Origin: Nannocystaceae bacterium
GTDB taxonomy: Bacteria > Myxococcota_A > Polyangia > Nannocystales > Nannocystaceae
Direction: 5' to 3'
Assembly (NCBI GenBank): GCA_016763875.1
Contig: JAESSZ010000536.1
Span: 1-16,887 of the forward strand
Length of the DNA stretch: 16,887 bases
The notes below the pieces were generated by a model that ran no database searches, was not told the DNA's origin, and saw only the letters and a program-made list of their open reading frames with translations. Position numbers and translations under genes: made by a program. Below are positions 1-7,139 of the stretch, piece by piece (positions within the stretch are counted from its first letter, which is position 1; each line of letters begins with the position of its first letter).

Positions 1-95
1 TCCCCGGCCAAGGAGTCCCCGGCCAAGGAGTCCCCGGCCAAGGAGTCCCCGGCCAAGGAGTCCCCGGCCAAGGAGTCCCCGGCCAAGGAGTCCCC
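1..95. repeat. 15-bp tandem repeat, six perfect copies plus a partial one
   Basis: The unit tccccggccaaggag is repeated six times without a mismatch (1-90), followed by the first five bases of a seventh copy. The array is cut by the window edge, so its true length is unknown. The period is a multiple of three, so copy-number change would add or remove five residues without shifting the frame. Every copy carries AAGGAG, a perfect Shine-Dalgarno core. Confidence 0.95.
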
Positions 96-105
96 CCCTC
101 GCTGA
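1..105 (+). CDS. C-terminal end of a truncated gene with SPAKE pentapeptide repeats
   Basis: Frame 1 is open from the window edge to a TGA at 103-105 and reads six copies of Ser-Pro-Ala-Lys-Glu followed by SPPR and the stop. I chose this frame over the other two because all five codons of the unit end in G or C, as in the genes nearby. The other open frames give PRPRS, which runs on into the caspase frame, and PGQGV, which ends in a TGA overlapping the next ATG. A Pro/Ala/Lys/Glu-rich repetitive tail is usually a flexible, charged linker or C-terminus. The stop lies one base before the next ATG, so the two genes are probably co-transcribed and perhaps translationally coupled. The function of the protein cannot be told from this fragment. 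Confidence 0.6.
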   Translation, partial: SPAKESPAKESPAKESPAKESPAKESPAKESPPR

Positions 106-106
106 C

Positions 107-2212
107 ATGACACCGCTCGACGCATACGCACTGCACCGCGGCCGACTTCGGGCCTTGGGCGCCTGGTTGCTTTGTTCGTGGATCGTGCTCGTCGCGTCTA
201 TGGCCGGTCCTGCGCACGCTCGTCCGCTCGCGGTAACGGCTCCCGACGCCAGCGCACCCATGACCAGCGTGCGCCGCTTCGCCCTGGTCGTTGGTGCCAA
301 CGATGGCGGCGATGACCGGGTCCGGCTGCGCTATGCGGGCTCGGACGCGCACGCTATTGCGCTGGTGCTCAAGGAACTCGGCGGCGTCCGCAGTGAAGAT
401 CTCATCGAGCTGAACGAGCCGACACCCGCCTCGCTCGACGGCGCGTTCACAGCGATGAACAAGCGCCTGCGCGCTGCGGCCGGGCCCAACGTTCGGCTAC
501 AGCTGGTATTTTACTACTCCGGCCACTCCGACGAGCAAGGCCTGCTTCTGGGAGGCTCGCTGGTCAAGTACCCGGCACTTCGCACCAAGGTGAAGTCCGC
601 CCCGGCCGACGTCAAGATCGCGATCTTAGATTCGTGCGCGTCCGGAGCATTCACGCGACTCAAGGGTGGGAAGAAGACCGCCCCTTTTCTCGTAGGGTCG
701 ACGACCAAGGTCGAGGGCCATGCGTTTTTGACCAGCAGTTCCGCCGACGAGGCCGCGCAAGAGTCGGACCGAGTCGGCGGGTCCTTCTTCACGCACTACC
801 TCACCACGGGCATGCGCGGGGCGGCAGACGTCAACAAAGACAAGCTCGTGACGCTGAGCGAGGCCTACGAGTTCGCTTTCGACGAAACGCTCGCGCGGAC
901 GGAGGCCACCCGAGGTGGTGCACAGCACGCCGCCTACGACATTCAACTCGCAGGATCCGGCGATCTCATCATGACCGATCTCCGACGTACTTCGGCGCGT
1001 TTGGAAATCATGCCCGAGGTCGGTGGCCGCATCTTCGTGCGCAACGGCGCGGGGAATCTGGCCGCGGAACTCTACAAGGCCGTCGGCACGGGACCGGTCC
1101 TGCTGGCGCTCGAATCGGGCCACTACCAGATCACCGTGGACGATGGCGAGACTCTCCGGCGCGCCGACGTGACCTTGGCCGAAGGACGGCGGCCCGCCCA
1201 ACTCACCAACGACGGGCTTACGGTGGTTACGCGCGAAGGCACCGTGTCGCGCGGCGGCTCACCTCCCCCCCCTACGAGTGGCTACGATGAGGTGCCGTTC
1301 AACGCTTCGCTGTTCCCACCGCTGTCGATCAACGGTCAGTCGGGCCACAAGCGCATCCGCAACGTTTTTTCCGTCGCCGCGGGTTGGAGCCGGGCCGCCC
1401 GCATCGACGGAGTCGCCGTCGCCTTTGGCGCGGTCATCGTGGACGAGGAAATGCACGGTCTGGTCGGTGCACTTGGGGCCGCGATTGTGCGTGGCCGCGC
1501 CGAAGCATGGCAGCTCGCAATGTTCTACAACTCAGCGGGCGAACTCAACGGCGCACAGACCGGCTTCGTCAACCATGCCGGGCGCATCGGTACGGGCGCT
1601 CAGATCGGGCTCGTGAACCACGCGGGTGACATGGACCATGGCACGCAGATCGCACTCATCAACACTGCCCATAAAGTCGGCGGCGTACAGATCGGTTTCA
1701 TCAACTTTGCGCACGAGGCCAAGGCTTCGATCGGACTCATCGGCGCAACCCGGGAATATGGTGTGCACCCGGAAGTATGGACTTCTGATGCGGCGGCCTT
1801 CAACGTCGGTATTCGCGTCGGCGCCAAGTACACCTATACGTTTCTGAGCATGGGACTGCATCCATTCGGCGAGGGCCGCGGCTGGATGGCGGGCGGTGGC
1901 ATTGGCGGCCATGTTCCTATCGGAAAACGTTTCTTCTTCGACACCGACCTGGCCGCTCACGCGTACTCCCGCGGGCTAAAGTTCGACGGACGCATCTCGC
2001 GAATGACAAGCCTCAGGGCCGCGTTTGGCTGGCAGATACGGCCTCGACTTACGCTGTACGGCGGGCCTGTAGTGCGCGTTTTAGTGGACCGCACGGTAAG
2101 AGACGCTACCCCGCTGTCACGCGGTGGGCTTTCCTACTCCGTGCTGGACCGGTCCTCGAGGACGTCGCGGATACGGGCGTGGCCTGGCTTTATCGCCGGA
2201 CTCCGGTTTTAG
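107..2212 (+). CDS. Secreted caspase-family (peptidase C14) protein with LA_2272-type repeats
   Basis: A 701-residue protein. The N-terminus is a signal peptide (hydrophobic about residues 16-34, cleavage near AHA-RP at 36-40), which supports the ATG at 107. Residues about 57-290 form a caspase-like domain: FALVVGAN (58-65), catalytic His in YYSGHSD (H140) and catalytic Cys in DSCASGAFT (C177). The family cleaves peptide bonds after basic or acidic residues, but the substrate here is unknown. After a linker (SPPPP, 385-389) comes a region with repeats of the form GxQIGxxN (about 482-545), like those of the LA_2272 surface-protein family. The remainder alternates polar and hydrophobic residues and ends in Phe (GLRF), as outer-membrane beta-barrels do. 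The enzyme therefore probably acts in the periplasm or at the surface. The last AAGGAG of the upstream repeat lies 16 nt before the start, rather far for a ribosome binding site. The caspase assignment is firm; the barrel is inference. Confidence 0.88.
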   Translation: MTPLDAYALHRGRLRALGAWLLCSWIVLVASMAGPAHARPLAVTAPDASAPMTSVRRFALVVGANDGGDDRVRLRYAGSDAHAIALVLKELGGVRSEDLIELNEPTPASLDGAFTAMNKRLRAAAGPNVRLQLVFYYSGHSDEQGLLLGGSLVKYPALRTKVKSAPADVKIAILDSCASGAFTRLKGGKKTAPFLVGSTTKVEGHAFLTSSSADEAAQESDRVGGSFFTHYLTTGMRGAADVNKDKLVTLSEAYEFAFDETLARTEATRGGAQHAAYDIQLAGSGDLIMTDLRRTSARLEIMPEVGGRIFVRNGAGNLAAELYKAVGTGPVLLALESGHYQITVDDGETLRRADVTLAEGRRPAQLTNDGLTVVTREGTVSRGGSPPPPTSGYDEVPFNASLFPPLSINGQSGHKRIRNVFSVAAGWSRAARIDGVAVAFGAVIVDEEMHGLVGALGAAIVRGRAEAWQLAMFYNSAGELNGAQTGFVNHAGRIGTGAQIGLVNHAGDMDHGTQIALINTAHKVGGVQIGFINFAHEAKASIGLIGATREYGVHPEVWTSDAAAFNVGIRVGAKYTYTFLSMGLHPFGEGRGWMAGGGIGGHVPIGKRFFFDTDLAAHAYSRGLKFDGRISRMTSLRAAFGWQIRPRLTLYGGPVVRVLVDRTVRDATPLSRGGLSYSVLDRSSRTSRIRAWPGFIAGLRF

Positions 2213-2240
2213 GCGGAGGGGGGCCGGGGGCGGTGGTGGT
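2213..2240 (+). other. G-rich tract after the caspase gene
   Basis: Directly after the TAG the + strand has several G runs (a G6 run, a G5 run, then GG-T-GG-T-GG). It could form a G-quadruplex or simply be compositional. No T-tract follows, so it is not a standard terminator. Confidence 0.3.
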
Positions 2241-2321
2241 CCCAGTCGTGCAATGCTTCGCAAGCGTCTGCTTGACCGCTGATCACCAAACCACCGTATT
2301 TTCACCCCGAGCTTGACCAAC

Positions 2322-2337
2322 AGTGCGCTTTCGCACT
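2322..2337 (+). promoter_or_regulatory. Small stem-loop upstream of the Cys-rich lipoprotein gene
   Basis: AGTGCG-CTTT-CGCACT forms a six-base-pair perfect stem with a four-base loop, 65 nt before the start codon of the next gene. No U-tract follows. It may be a 5'-leader structure or a weak terminator of the preceding unit. Upstream, TTGACC (2272-2277) and TATTTT (2297-2302) resemble a promoter, but the 19-nt spacing is poor. Confidence 0.3.
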
Positions 2338-2402
2338 CGAGGCGCCCGTGTCGAAGGTTTTACTGACCCACATGGCGCCCCGCTGGCCACCTCGGAGGTG
2401 AA

Positions 2403-2816
2403 ATGCAACGACGCGAAACGAAACTCAGGGGGATTGTCTGGCGGGCGGCATTGGGCTTTGCACTCGGCTGCGCGTTGCCCAGTTGCAGCGATGACGCCGA
2501 CCCCTGTGTCCAGGGCAAAGCCTGCGTCTGCGAGGACGACTGCTCGGAAAAATGCGACGGCTCGGGCTGCGGGTTTACCTGCGAAGCCGGTGCGTCCTGC
2601 GACTTCACGTGTGCCGAGGGCGGCTGTTCCGTGGCATGCGAGGCCGACTCGAGTTGCAATCTGGACTGCGCGGGTGGCTCTTGCAGCATGGCGTGCACCG
2701 AGGGTGCCAGCTGCCACATCGACGACTGCGCGGGCGGGGCTTGCACCCTGGCGTGCAGCGGCTCGGACGACTGCACCAACGCTTGCACGATCGAACAGGG
2801 CTGCGTCACCGACTAG
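2403..2816 (+). CDS. Small cysteine-rich lipoprotein
   Basis: A 137-residue protein preceded by a strong ribosome binding site, GGAGGTG at 2394-2400, two bases before the ATG. The N-terminus has basic residues, a hydrophobic stretch (about 15-25) and a lipobox LPSC with the lipidated Cys at 28. The mature part has 23 cysteines in about 110 residues. From residue 50 or so they follow a strict rhythm, C-x3-C alternating with C-x4/5-C, with intervening AGGS, EGAS and AGGA turns. No haem (CxxCH) or iron-sulfur signature is present, so the cysteines most likely form disulfides in a rod-like surface or periplasmic repeat protein. I do not recognise a named family; similar Cys-rich lipoproteins are frequent in myxobacteria. 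It stands alone, convergent with the DUF1501 gene. Confidence 0.8.
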   Translation: MQRRETKLRGIVWRAALGFALGCALPSCSDDADPCVQGKACVCEDDCSEKCDGSGCGFTCEAGASCDFTCAEGGCSVACEADSSCNLDCAGGSCSMACTEGASCHIDDCAGGACTLACSGSDDCTNACTIEQGCVTD

Positions 2817-2898
2817 CGGCCAGCACGCATGCGTTGGGACGAAGGCGGGATAAGTTTCCGCCCGTCCGGTGCCGCGGGCTACAGCTGTCGATATAGCC

Positions 2899-2928
2899 GC
2901 GCGTGACGAACGCGGGTCCGTCACGCGC
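2899..2928. terminator. Stem-loop between convergent genes
   Basis: GCGCGTGACG (2899-2908) and CGTCACGCGC (2919-2928) are perfect inverted repeats of 10 bp around a 10-nt loop. They sit between the stop of the Cys-rich lipoprotein (2816) and the stop of the convergent DUF1501 gene (2945). Neither side has a T-tract. The position fits a bidirectional terminator or 3'-end stabilising hairpin. Confidence 0.6.
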
Positions 2929-2944
2929 TGGCTGCCTGAGCTGA

Positions 2945-4216
2945 CTACCCGAAGAACTTGATCGAGTGCTCGACCGAGAGCGGATACAGCTCCGCCAAGA
3001 CCGAGTCTTCGACGCCGAACTGCTTGCGCAGCGCCAGGTGAACATGGGCGGGCTCGGGCAAGAAGCCTTCGTCTGGATTCTCGGCCTCTTCCAACGTATC
3101 GGGGTCGAGCGGGATGCCGTAGTGACCCATGTCGCTCCGGCCGATCGTTCGGTTGCCTGGCACGTCCTTGCCCAGCACGATCATCGAGGTGTATCGCCAG
3201 TGGTCTTTGCCGTTGCCACCGTTGTAGTTTGGCGTGCGACCAAAGTCCGATGCCATCGTCGCGATGACTTGATCGGCAACGCCCTGCCGCTCAGCCTCGG
3301 CAAAGAGAAAGTCGACCTGCGCCATCATGTTGGTCAAACGTGGGATGTGCGCCGCGTCGTGGTTGGAGTGGGTGTCAAAGCCACCCATCGCGAAGTTCGC
3401 GGTGGCCCCCACCCCCGCCTTGTAGGCCGCAACCGCCAGTTGGATCTTGCGAAACTCCGGGTTGGCGTCCGGCTCCGGCATGATCTCATCGAGCAGCTTG
3501 AGCTGATCGGCACCCTCAACGGAGGTGATGAGGGTGTTCACCGCCTTGCTGAATCGCGGCAGCCGTTGGTTGTCGGCTATGGCGTTGGCGCGTTCTTCTT
3601 TGGCCGCCTCGAGCATGTCGCGCGCCGCCGTGGACATGTAGTACGCGGGTGTTTCGAGATTCCCCGGGTTGGTCTGATGCGGATAGGCCAGCTCGGTGAG
3701 CCTCGCCTGGTTGCCGTCGCGTGTTGGCGGCACAGTGCTACCGGTGAACTCGTAGCCGCCAAAGGTGAGGAACGCCATCGGTAGCCCACTGGCCCCTGCC
3801 CCTGCGATAAGCGCCGCGAGATTCGGATAACCCTCGGCCAAACGCCCGCTGGTCATGTTTCGACGGCCCGCGTCGTGCGAGTTGGTCTGCACGTCCATGC
3901 CGTTGATCACGGTCATGTACGAGCCGTGCGCGGTGAAAAACTCGGTCGCTCCCGGGATGGGCGCGTAGTTGATGTCACCAACGCTGAGGATGTCCCCTTC
4001 GCCGAAACCCGCGTTGAGCTCGTTGCCCTTCGGGTCACACAGATGCGTGGGGTCCCAGCCACCGACGGCCTGAAAGAAGCAAAACAGCGGGCCCTGGTAG
4101 GGACCGGCCTGCGTGCCACCACCGGAAAGCCCGGCTTGCGCGCGAGGGTAAAGAGAAGCGGCGCCCACTGCCATGCCAGCAGCACCAGCCATTTTTAGAA
4201 AATCTCGACGGTCCAT
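2945..4216 (-). CDS. Tat-exported DUF1501 family protein
   Basis: A 423-residue protein. It starts with MDRRDFLKMAGAAG, a twin-arginine (Tat) signal (RRDFLK at 3-8) with a hydrophobic segment to about residue 21, so it is exported folded. The rest matches DUF1501, a family related in fold to alkaline phosphatases and sulfatases: GGFDTHSNHD (278-287), SDFGRTPNYNGGNGKDHW (323-340) and a Gly/His motif at MGHYG (363-367). The Asp and His residues in these motifs would be metal ligands by family analogy; no reaction is established for the family. The ATG at 4216 has AAGGAG nine bases upstream. The gene lies 21 bp after the haem-motif lipoprotein gene, with which it surely forms an operon. Pairing of DUF1501 or DUF1552 proteins with DUF1592/DUF1588 cytochrome-like proteins is common in planctomycetes and myxobacteria and suggests a joint exported oxidative or degradative function. 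Confidence 0.88.
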   Translation of the reverse strand: MDRRDFLKMAGAAGMAVGAASLYPRAQAGLSGGGTQAGPYQGPLFCFFQAVGGWDPTHLCDPKGNELNAGFGEGDILSVGDINYAPIPGATEFFTAHGSYMTVINGMDVQTNSHDAGRRNMTSGRLAEGYPNLAALIAGAGASGLPMAFLTFGGYEFTGSTVPPTRDGNQARLTELAYPHQTNPGNLETPAYYMSTAARDMLEAAKEERANAIADNQRLPRFSKAVNTLITSVEGADQLKLLDEIMPEPDANPEFRKIQLAVAAYKAGVGATANFAMGGFDTHSNHDAAHIPRLTNMMAQVDFLFAEAERQGVADQVIATMASDFGRTPNYNGGNGKDHWRYTSMIVLGKDVPGNRTIGRSDMGHYGIPLDPDTLEEAENPDEGFLPEPAHVHLALRKQFGVEDSVLAELYPLSVEHSIKFFG

Positions 4217-4237
4217 CGTTGCTCTCTCCTTTCCCTC

Positions 4238-6553
4238 TTAGTCAAACAGATAGTCGAAGTCCGACAGCAGGTAGTTCATGACTGCCATCCAAGCGCGGAC
4301 GGTGTAGTCGGGGTCCGCGATGACTTGGTTTTCCTCGGCAATAGCCCCGGAGATCGGGTCCGTCGTTGCCTGGCAGGGGCCCGGAAGATTCACCGGATAC
4401 GGATCGACTGGAGCTGCAAGTCCCGCTTTGCCGTCTCCCCACACGCCCTCCCACAGGGCGTAGATCCGGTCGAGTTCTTCCTCGTCTGGCACCTGGCCAA
4501 TGAGACGACCTCGCAGCGCGACAATGTTGTCTCGGATGCGCTCCTCGCCGCCCAGGACGTCGGGCGTGTCGGTGATCGACACCTTCGTAAAGAGTAGGCG
4601 CGCGTCTTCGGGTTTGGCGAAGTCGAGTCCGGTGGCCGTGCAGGCGACTTCATTGGCCATGCGGGCGACGATGCTCGCCATCACCCCGTTCATCTCCGTG
4701 AGGCGTGTGGTCACCGTCACCGAGTCCATCCCACCGTAATAGAAGCGGTAGTACTGCCCCGAGAGCAAGACGTTGGTGCCGTTCTTCTGCCACGGGTAGC
4801 CCGTGGTCGCAGCGATACGTTCGTGCAAGAGCTCGGGCGGAATGAGCCGTGCCGTGCCCATCTCGGCGAGTTCCAAGATGCGGTCCTCGTCGAGGTCGTC
4901 GGCAGCGTTGATAACGCGGAAGTAGGGGCTCTTGATGAGTTCCTTGAACACCACGCGCAGCTCGAAGTCAGACGCCTTGAACTTGTCGGCGACCTTCTTG
5001 AACACCCAATCCTGCGCCTCGAATGCACGCACCCGAGCGAGATAGTCGGTGTCGGTCGGCTGGTTGGGTTCGAGCAATGGTGACTGCCCGGTGAGACTCT
5101 CGTAGGCCAACCGAACGATTGCCAGCGAGAATTTCGGGTCGTTGACGATCGACTCGGCAGCCCACTGGAGTGCACGGTCTGCAGCCTCGTTCGGAAGGTC
5201 TGTCTCGCCGAAGCCAGGCGCGGGCATCTCCGGGTACCAACCGGACGCAGGCGGCCGGTAGTGGCCGTTGTCGTCCCAGTTTTTGAACGCCCCTGCGATG
5301 GGGTCGATGTTCTCGTGGCACACGTTGCAGGTCGGGTTGTTGACCGTGGGGTTGTGGTCCGTGCTCGCGCCAATATCCTGCGGACGCGAGGCGAGTCGCA
5401 TGACATCCAGGCCCAGGAATAGGTCGAAGACCACGCGCGAACGATGGCGATTGCGATTGGTCGGGGTCGACGGGTACCGATTGAGGAACACGGACGAGGT
5501 CAGCACCCCCGCTTGCGGGATGTCGTCAAACGACCAGATTTGCCGCTCCGAGGCATCGTCGGGATCGTCAAACAACTCGAGCGGGATGTCATAGCTGCGC
5601 GCTGAGAACGGATTGACCACCAGGTAGTCGCCCGTGACAATCTCTGAGAACGGAAGATGGTGCCGAACGACCCACATGATCTGCTCGAGCGGCTCCCGAG
5701 CGATCATGTCGTTGGTCATGTCTCGCATCGCATCGCCCTGGCCTTCGTACCAGCGCGCGTTGGGGAAACGAGTCATGTCCACCGTATCGACCGCATCGTC
5801 GCCAGCCAGGTAGCCGTCGGTCAGCAGGTGGTCGTTGAAGATCGCCATGAGCCGTTGGTAGAAGACCTCTTCCTCCATCAGCGCGTCGAGGACTTCGTCG
5901 AGCCCCTGGATGCCACCGCTGGCCACGGTCAGCAACTCGTCGGTCGTTGGCGGGCGGTTTGCTAGAATCTGGGCGGCCTTGCGCAGCGTCTCGCCGTCGT
6001 CGAGTTCGACCAGCCCCTTGAAGAACCTCGCGATCGCAGCGTCGTCCTTGCAGTGTCTTGGCGCCTCAAAGCGCTCGATCATCTCGGCCATCGCCGCGTA
6101 CTGCTCACTGTCGACGTCGAAGATCTTGCCACCTGCGTGCGGGACTTCCCCGGTGGGCTTCAGCAAGATCAGCGGTGTCCCCCCGATCTCCAGCCGCGCG
6201 ATGTTCGAGACGGTCTGCTCGTTGACTTCGAGGTAGCCGGGGTAGTCCGGCATCTGAAGCACCAAGTCTGTGGCCGCCGCGGCGCCCTGCGTGTTGTGAC
6301 AGCCCACGCATTGCTGCGACATGACCGCGGACCAAACCTGCTCCTGAAAGAAGCGGCTGGTGTCGACGCAGATCCCGGTGTCTTCGAGGTTGGCGGGCGT
6401 ACCAGGCCCGCCGCCCCCGTCCTCGCCGCTGACTTCGTCGTCGTCGGCACCATCTTCGGCACCGTCACCCAGAGATTCTTGGGGGCCGCCCGTGTAGCAG
6501 CCGACCGTGAGTAGCAGAGGACAAAGTACTGCCCGTGAAATGAACCTGACCAT
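4238..6553 (-). CDS. Cytochrome-like lipoprotein with two CxxCH motifs (DUF1592/DUF1588-like)
   Basis: I place the start at the ATG at 6553 (771 residues), not at an upstream ATG at 6661, because GGAGGAG lies eight bases before it and the product then begins with a lipoprotein signal (MVRFISRAVL..., TVGC with Cys at 19). A Gly/Asp/Glu-rich linker follows (about 25-54). CVGCH (82-86) is a c-type haem motif in a planctomycete-cytochrome-like domain. CNVCHENIDPIAGAF (409-423) is the second CxxCH and matches the signature of DUF1588 proteins, in which a CxxCH is followed by DP-(I/G)-x-x-F and WD-x-x-G-x-YR. In between are all-helical DUF1592-like segments (about 190-370). The protein is probably periplasmic-facing and membrane-anchored, passing electrons, but the substrate is unknown. 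It is co-transcribed with the downstream DUF1501 gene. Exact domain names are from memory of the families and should be checked. Confidence 0.8.
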   Translation of the reverse strand: MVRFISRAVLCPLLLTVGCYTGGPQESLGDGAEDGADDDEVSGEDGGGGPGTPANLEDTGICVDTSRFFQEQVWSAVMSQQCVGCHNTQGAAAATDLVLQMPDYPGYLEVNEQTVSNIARLEIGGTPLILLKPTGEVPHAGGKIFDVDSEQYAAMAEMIERFEAPRHCKDDAAIARFFKGLVELDDGETLRKAAQILANRPPTTDELLTVASGGIQGLDEVLDALMEEEVFYQRLMAIFNDHLLTDGYLAGDDAVDTVDMTRFPNARWYEGQGDAMRDMTNDMIAREPLEQIMWVVRHHLPFSEIVTGDYLVVNPFSARSYDIPLELFDDPDDASERQIWSFDDIPQAGVLTSSVFLNRYPSTPTNRNRHRSRVVFDLFLGLDVMRLASRPQDIGASTDHNPTVNNPTCNVCHENIDPIAGAFKNWDDNGHYRPPASGWYPEMPAPGFGETDLPNEAADRALQWAAESIVNDPKFSLAIVRLAYESLTGQSPLLEPNQPTDTDYLARVRAFEAQDWVFKKVADKFKASDFELRVVFKELIKSPYFRVINAADDLDEDRILELAEMGTARLIPPELLHERIAATTGYPWQKNGTNVLLSGQYYRFYYGGMDSVTVTTRLTEMNGVMASIVARMANEVACTATGLDFAKPEDARLLFTKVSITDTPDVLGGEERIRDNIVALRGRLIGQVPDEEELDRIYALWEGVWGDGKAGLAAPVDPYPVNLPGPCQATTDPISGAIAEENQVIADPDYTVRAWMAVMNYLLSDFDYLFD

Positions 6554-6561
6554 GCGCGTTT

Positions 6562-6568
6562 CTCCTCC
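6562..6568 (-). promoter_or_regulatory. Ribosome binding site that fixes the start of the cytochrome-like gene
   Basis: GGAGGAG on the - strand, eight bases before the ATG at 6553. It favours this start over the in-frame ATG at 6661, which would add 36 residues without signal-peptide character. Confidence 0.85.
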
Positions 6569-6784
6569 GTGGCAACTCGCCCGTGCGAACTCGCGGAGTC
6601 CCCACTCCTCGGGTTGCACCTGGGGCATGTGGCTCACCGCCCCCGGCTCTAGCGATTTCAATCAAGCACACGGGTCGAGGGCGGCAAGCACATTTATGCC
6701 GTAGATAGCGAAATTCGTGCACGCACAGCCGTTTTTGGAAAAGACGTGGTCAACACTACGTTCAAGTCAGGGGGCAGCAGGCCA

Positions 6785-6798
6785 TTGACTGCTGTCAA
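6785..6798. promoter_or_regulatory. Inverted repeat TTGAC-N4-GTCAA, possible operator
   Basis: Perfect 5-bp half sites with a 4-nt spacer (TTGACTGCTGTCAA) in the divergent intergenic region. Each arm also resembles a -35 box, TTGACT on the + strand and TTGACA on the - strand, but neither has a -10 box at 16-18 bp. A short palindrome like this can arise by chance. Confidence 0.25.
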
Positions 6799-7139
6799 AA
6801 CCACAAGACTGCCACTGGCTGGAAACGCGGCTCGCAACGTGTGCCCGAGCCGCAATCCACCCCACTGTGTGAATCGTGTGCTGGGCAACCAGACCTGCTA
6901 CCTGTCGTCGTCGGGCATACTGCGCAACACGCGGAGGCGTTCTTCGACGTTCTGGATCGCGCGTCGGTGCCAGGGACCACGCGAAACTGGGCCCCTTTAG
7001 ATCTCGCCCTGGGCGGGGTCTAGGCTCCCAGATCCTCGCGTGGGCGCCACAAAAGTACCTAGCGGGTTTTCGATTGCGTGTAGGATAGGCGGGTGCAACG
7101 TAGGTTCGAGTGCGCTTTCGGCCTCTGCACTGTTTGCCC

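Larger units (their letters stand above)
6554..7139. other. Gene-poor divergent intergenic region
   Basis: About 590 bp between two divergent genes. No reading frame here has a convincing start, ribosome binding site or recognisable product. The composition is less GC-rich than the flanking genes and there are several short AT patches (around 6693-6716 and 7060-7090). The region must hold the promoters of both flanking genes, but I found no pair of -35 and -10 boxes at proper spacing. The only clear structure is the inverted repeat at 6785-6798. Confidence 0.6.

Noticed and set aside
1..95. CRISPR array at the left edge
   Set aside because: The units are directly adjacent with no spacers, and their 15-bp period is in frame with a coding sequence.
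6841..7023. A 60-codon open frame in the divergent gap with a CxxC near its start
   Set aside because: It has no ribosome binding site, weak third-position GC bias and no recognisable product; at most a decayed remnant.
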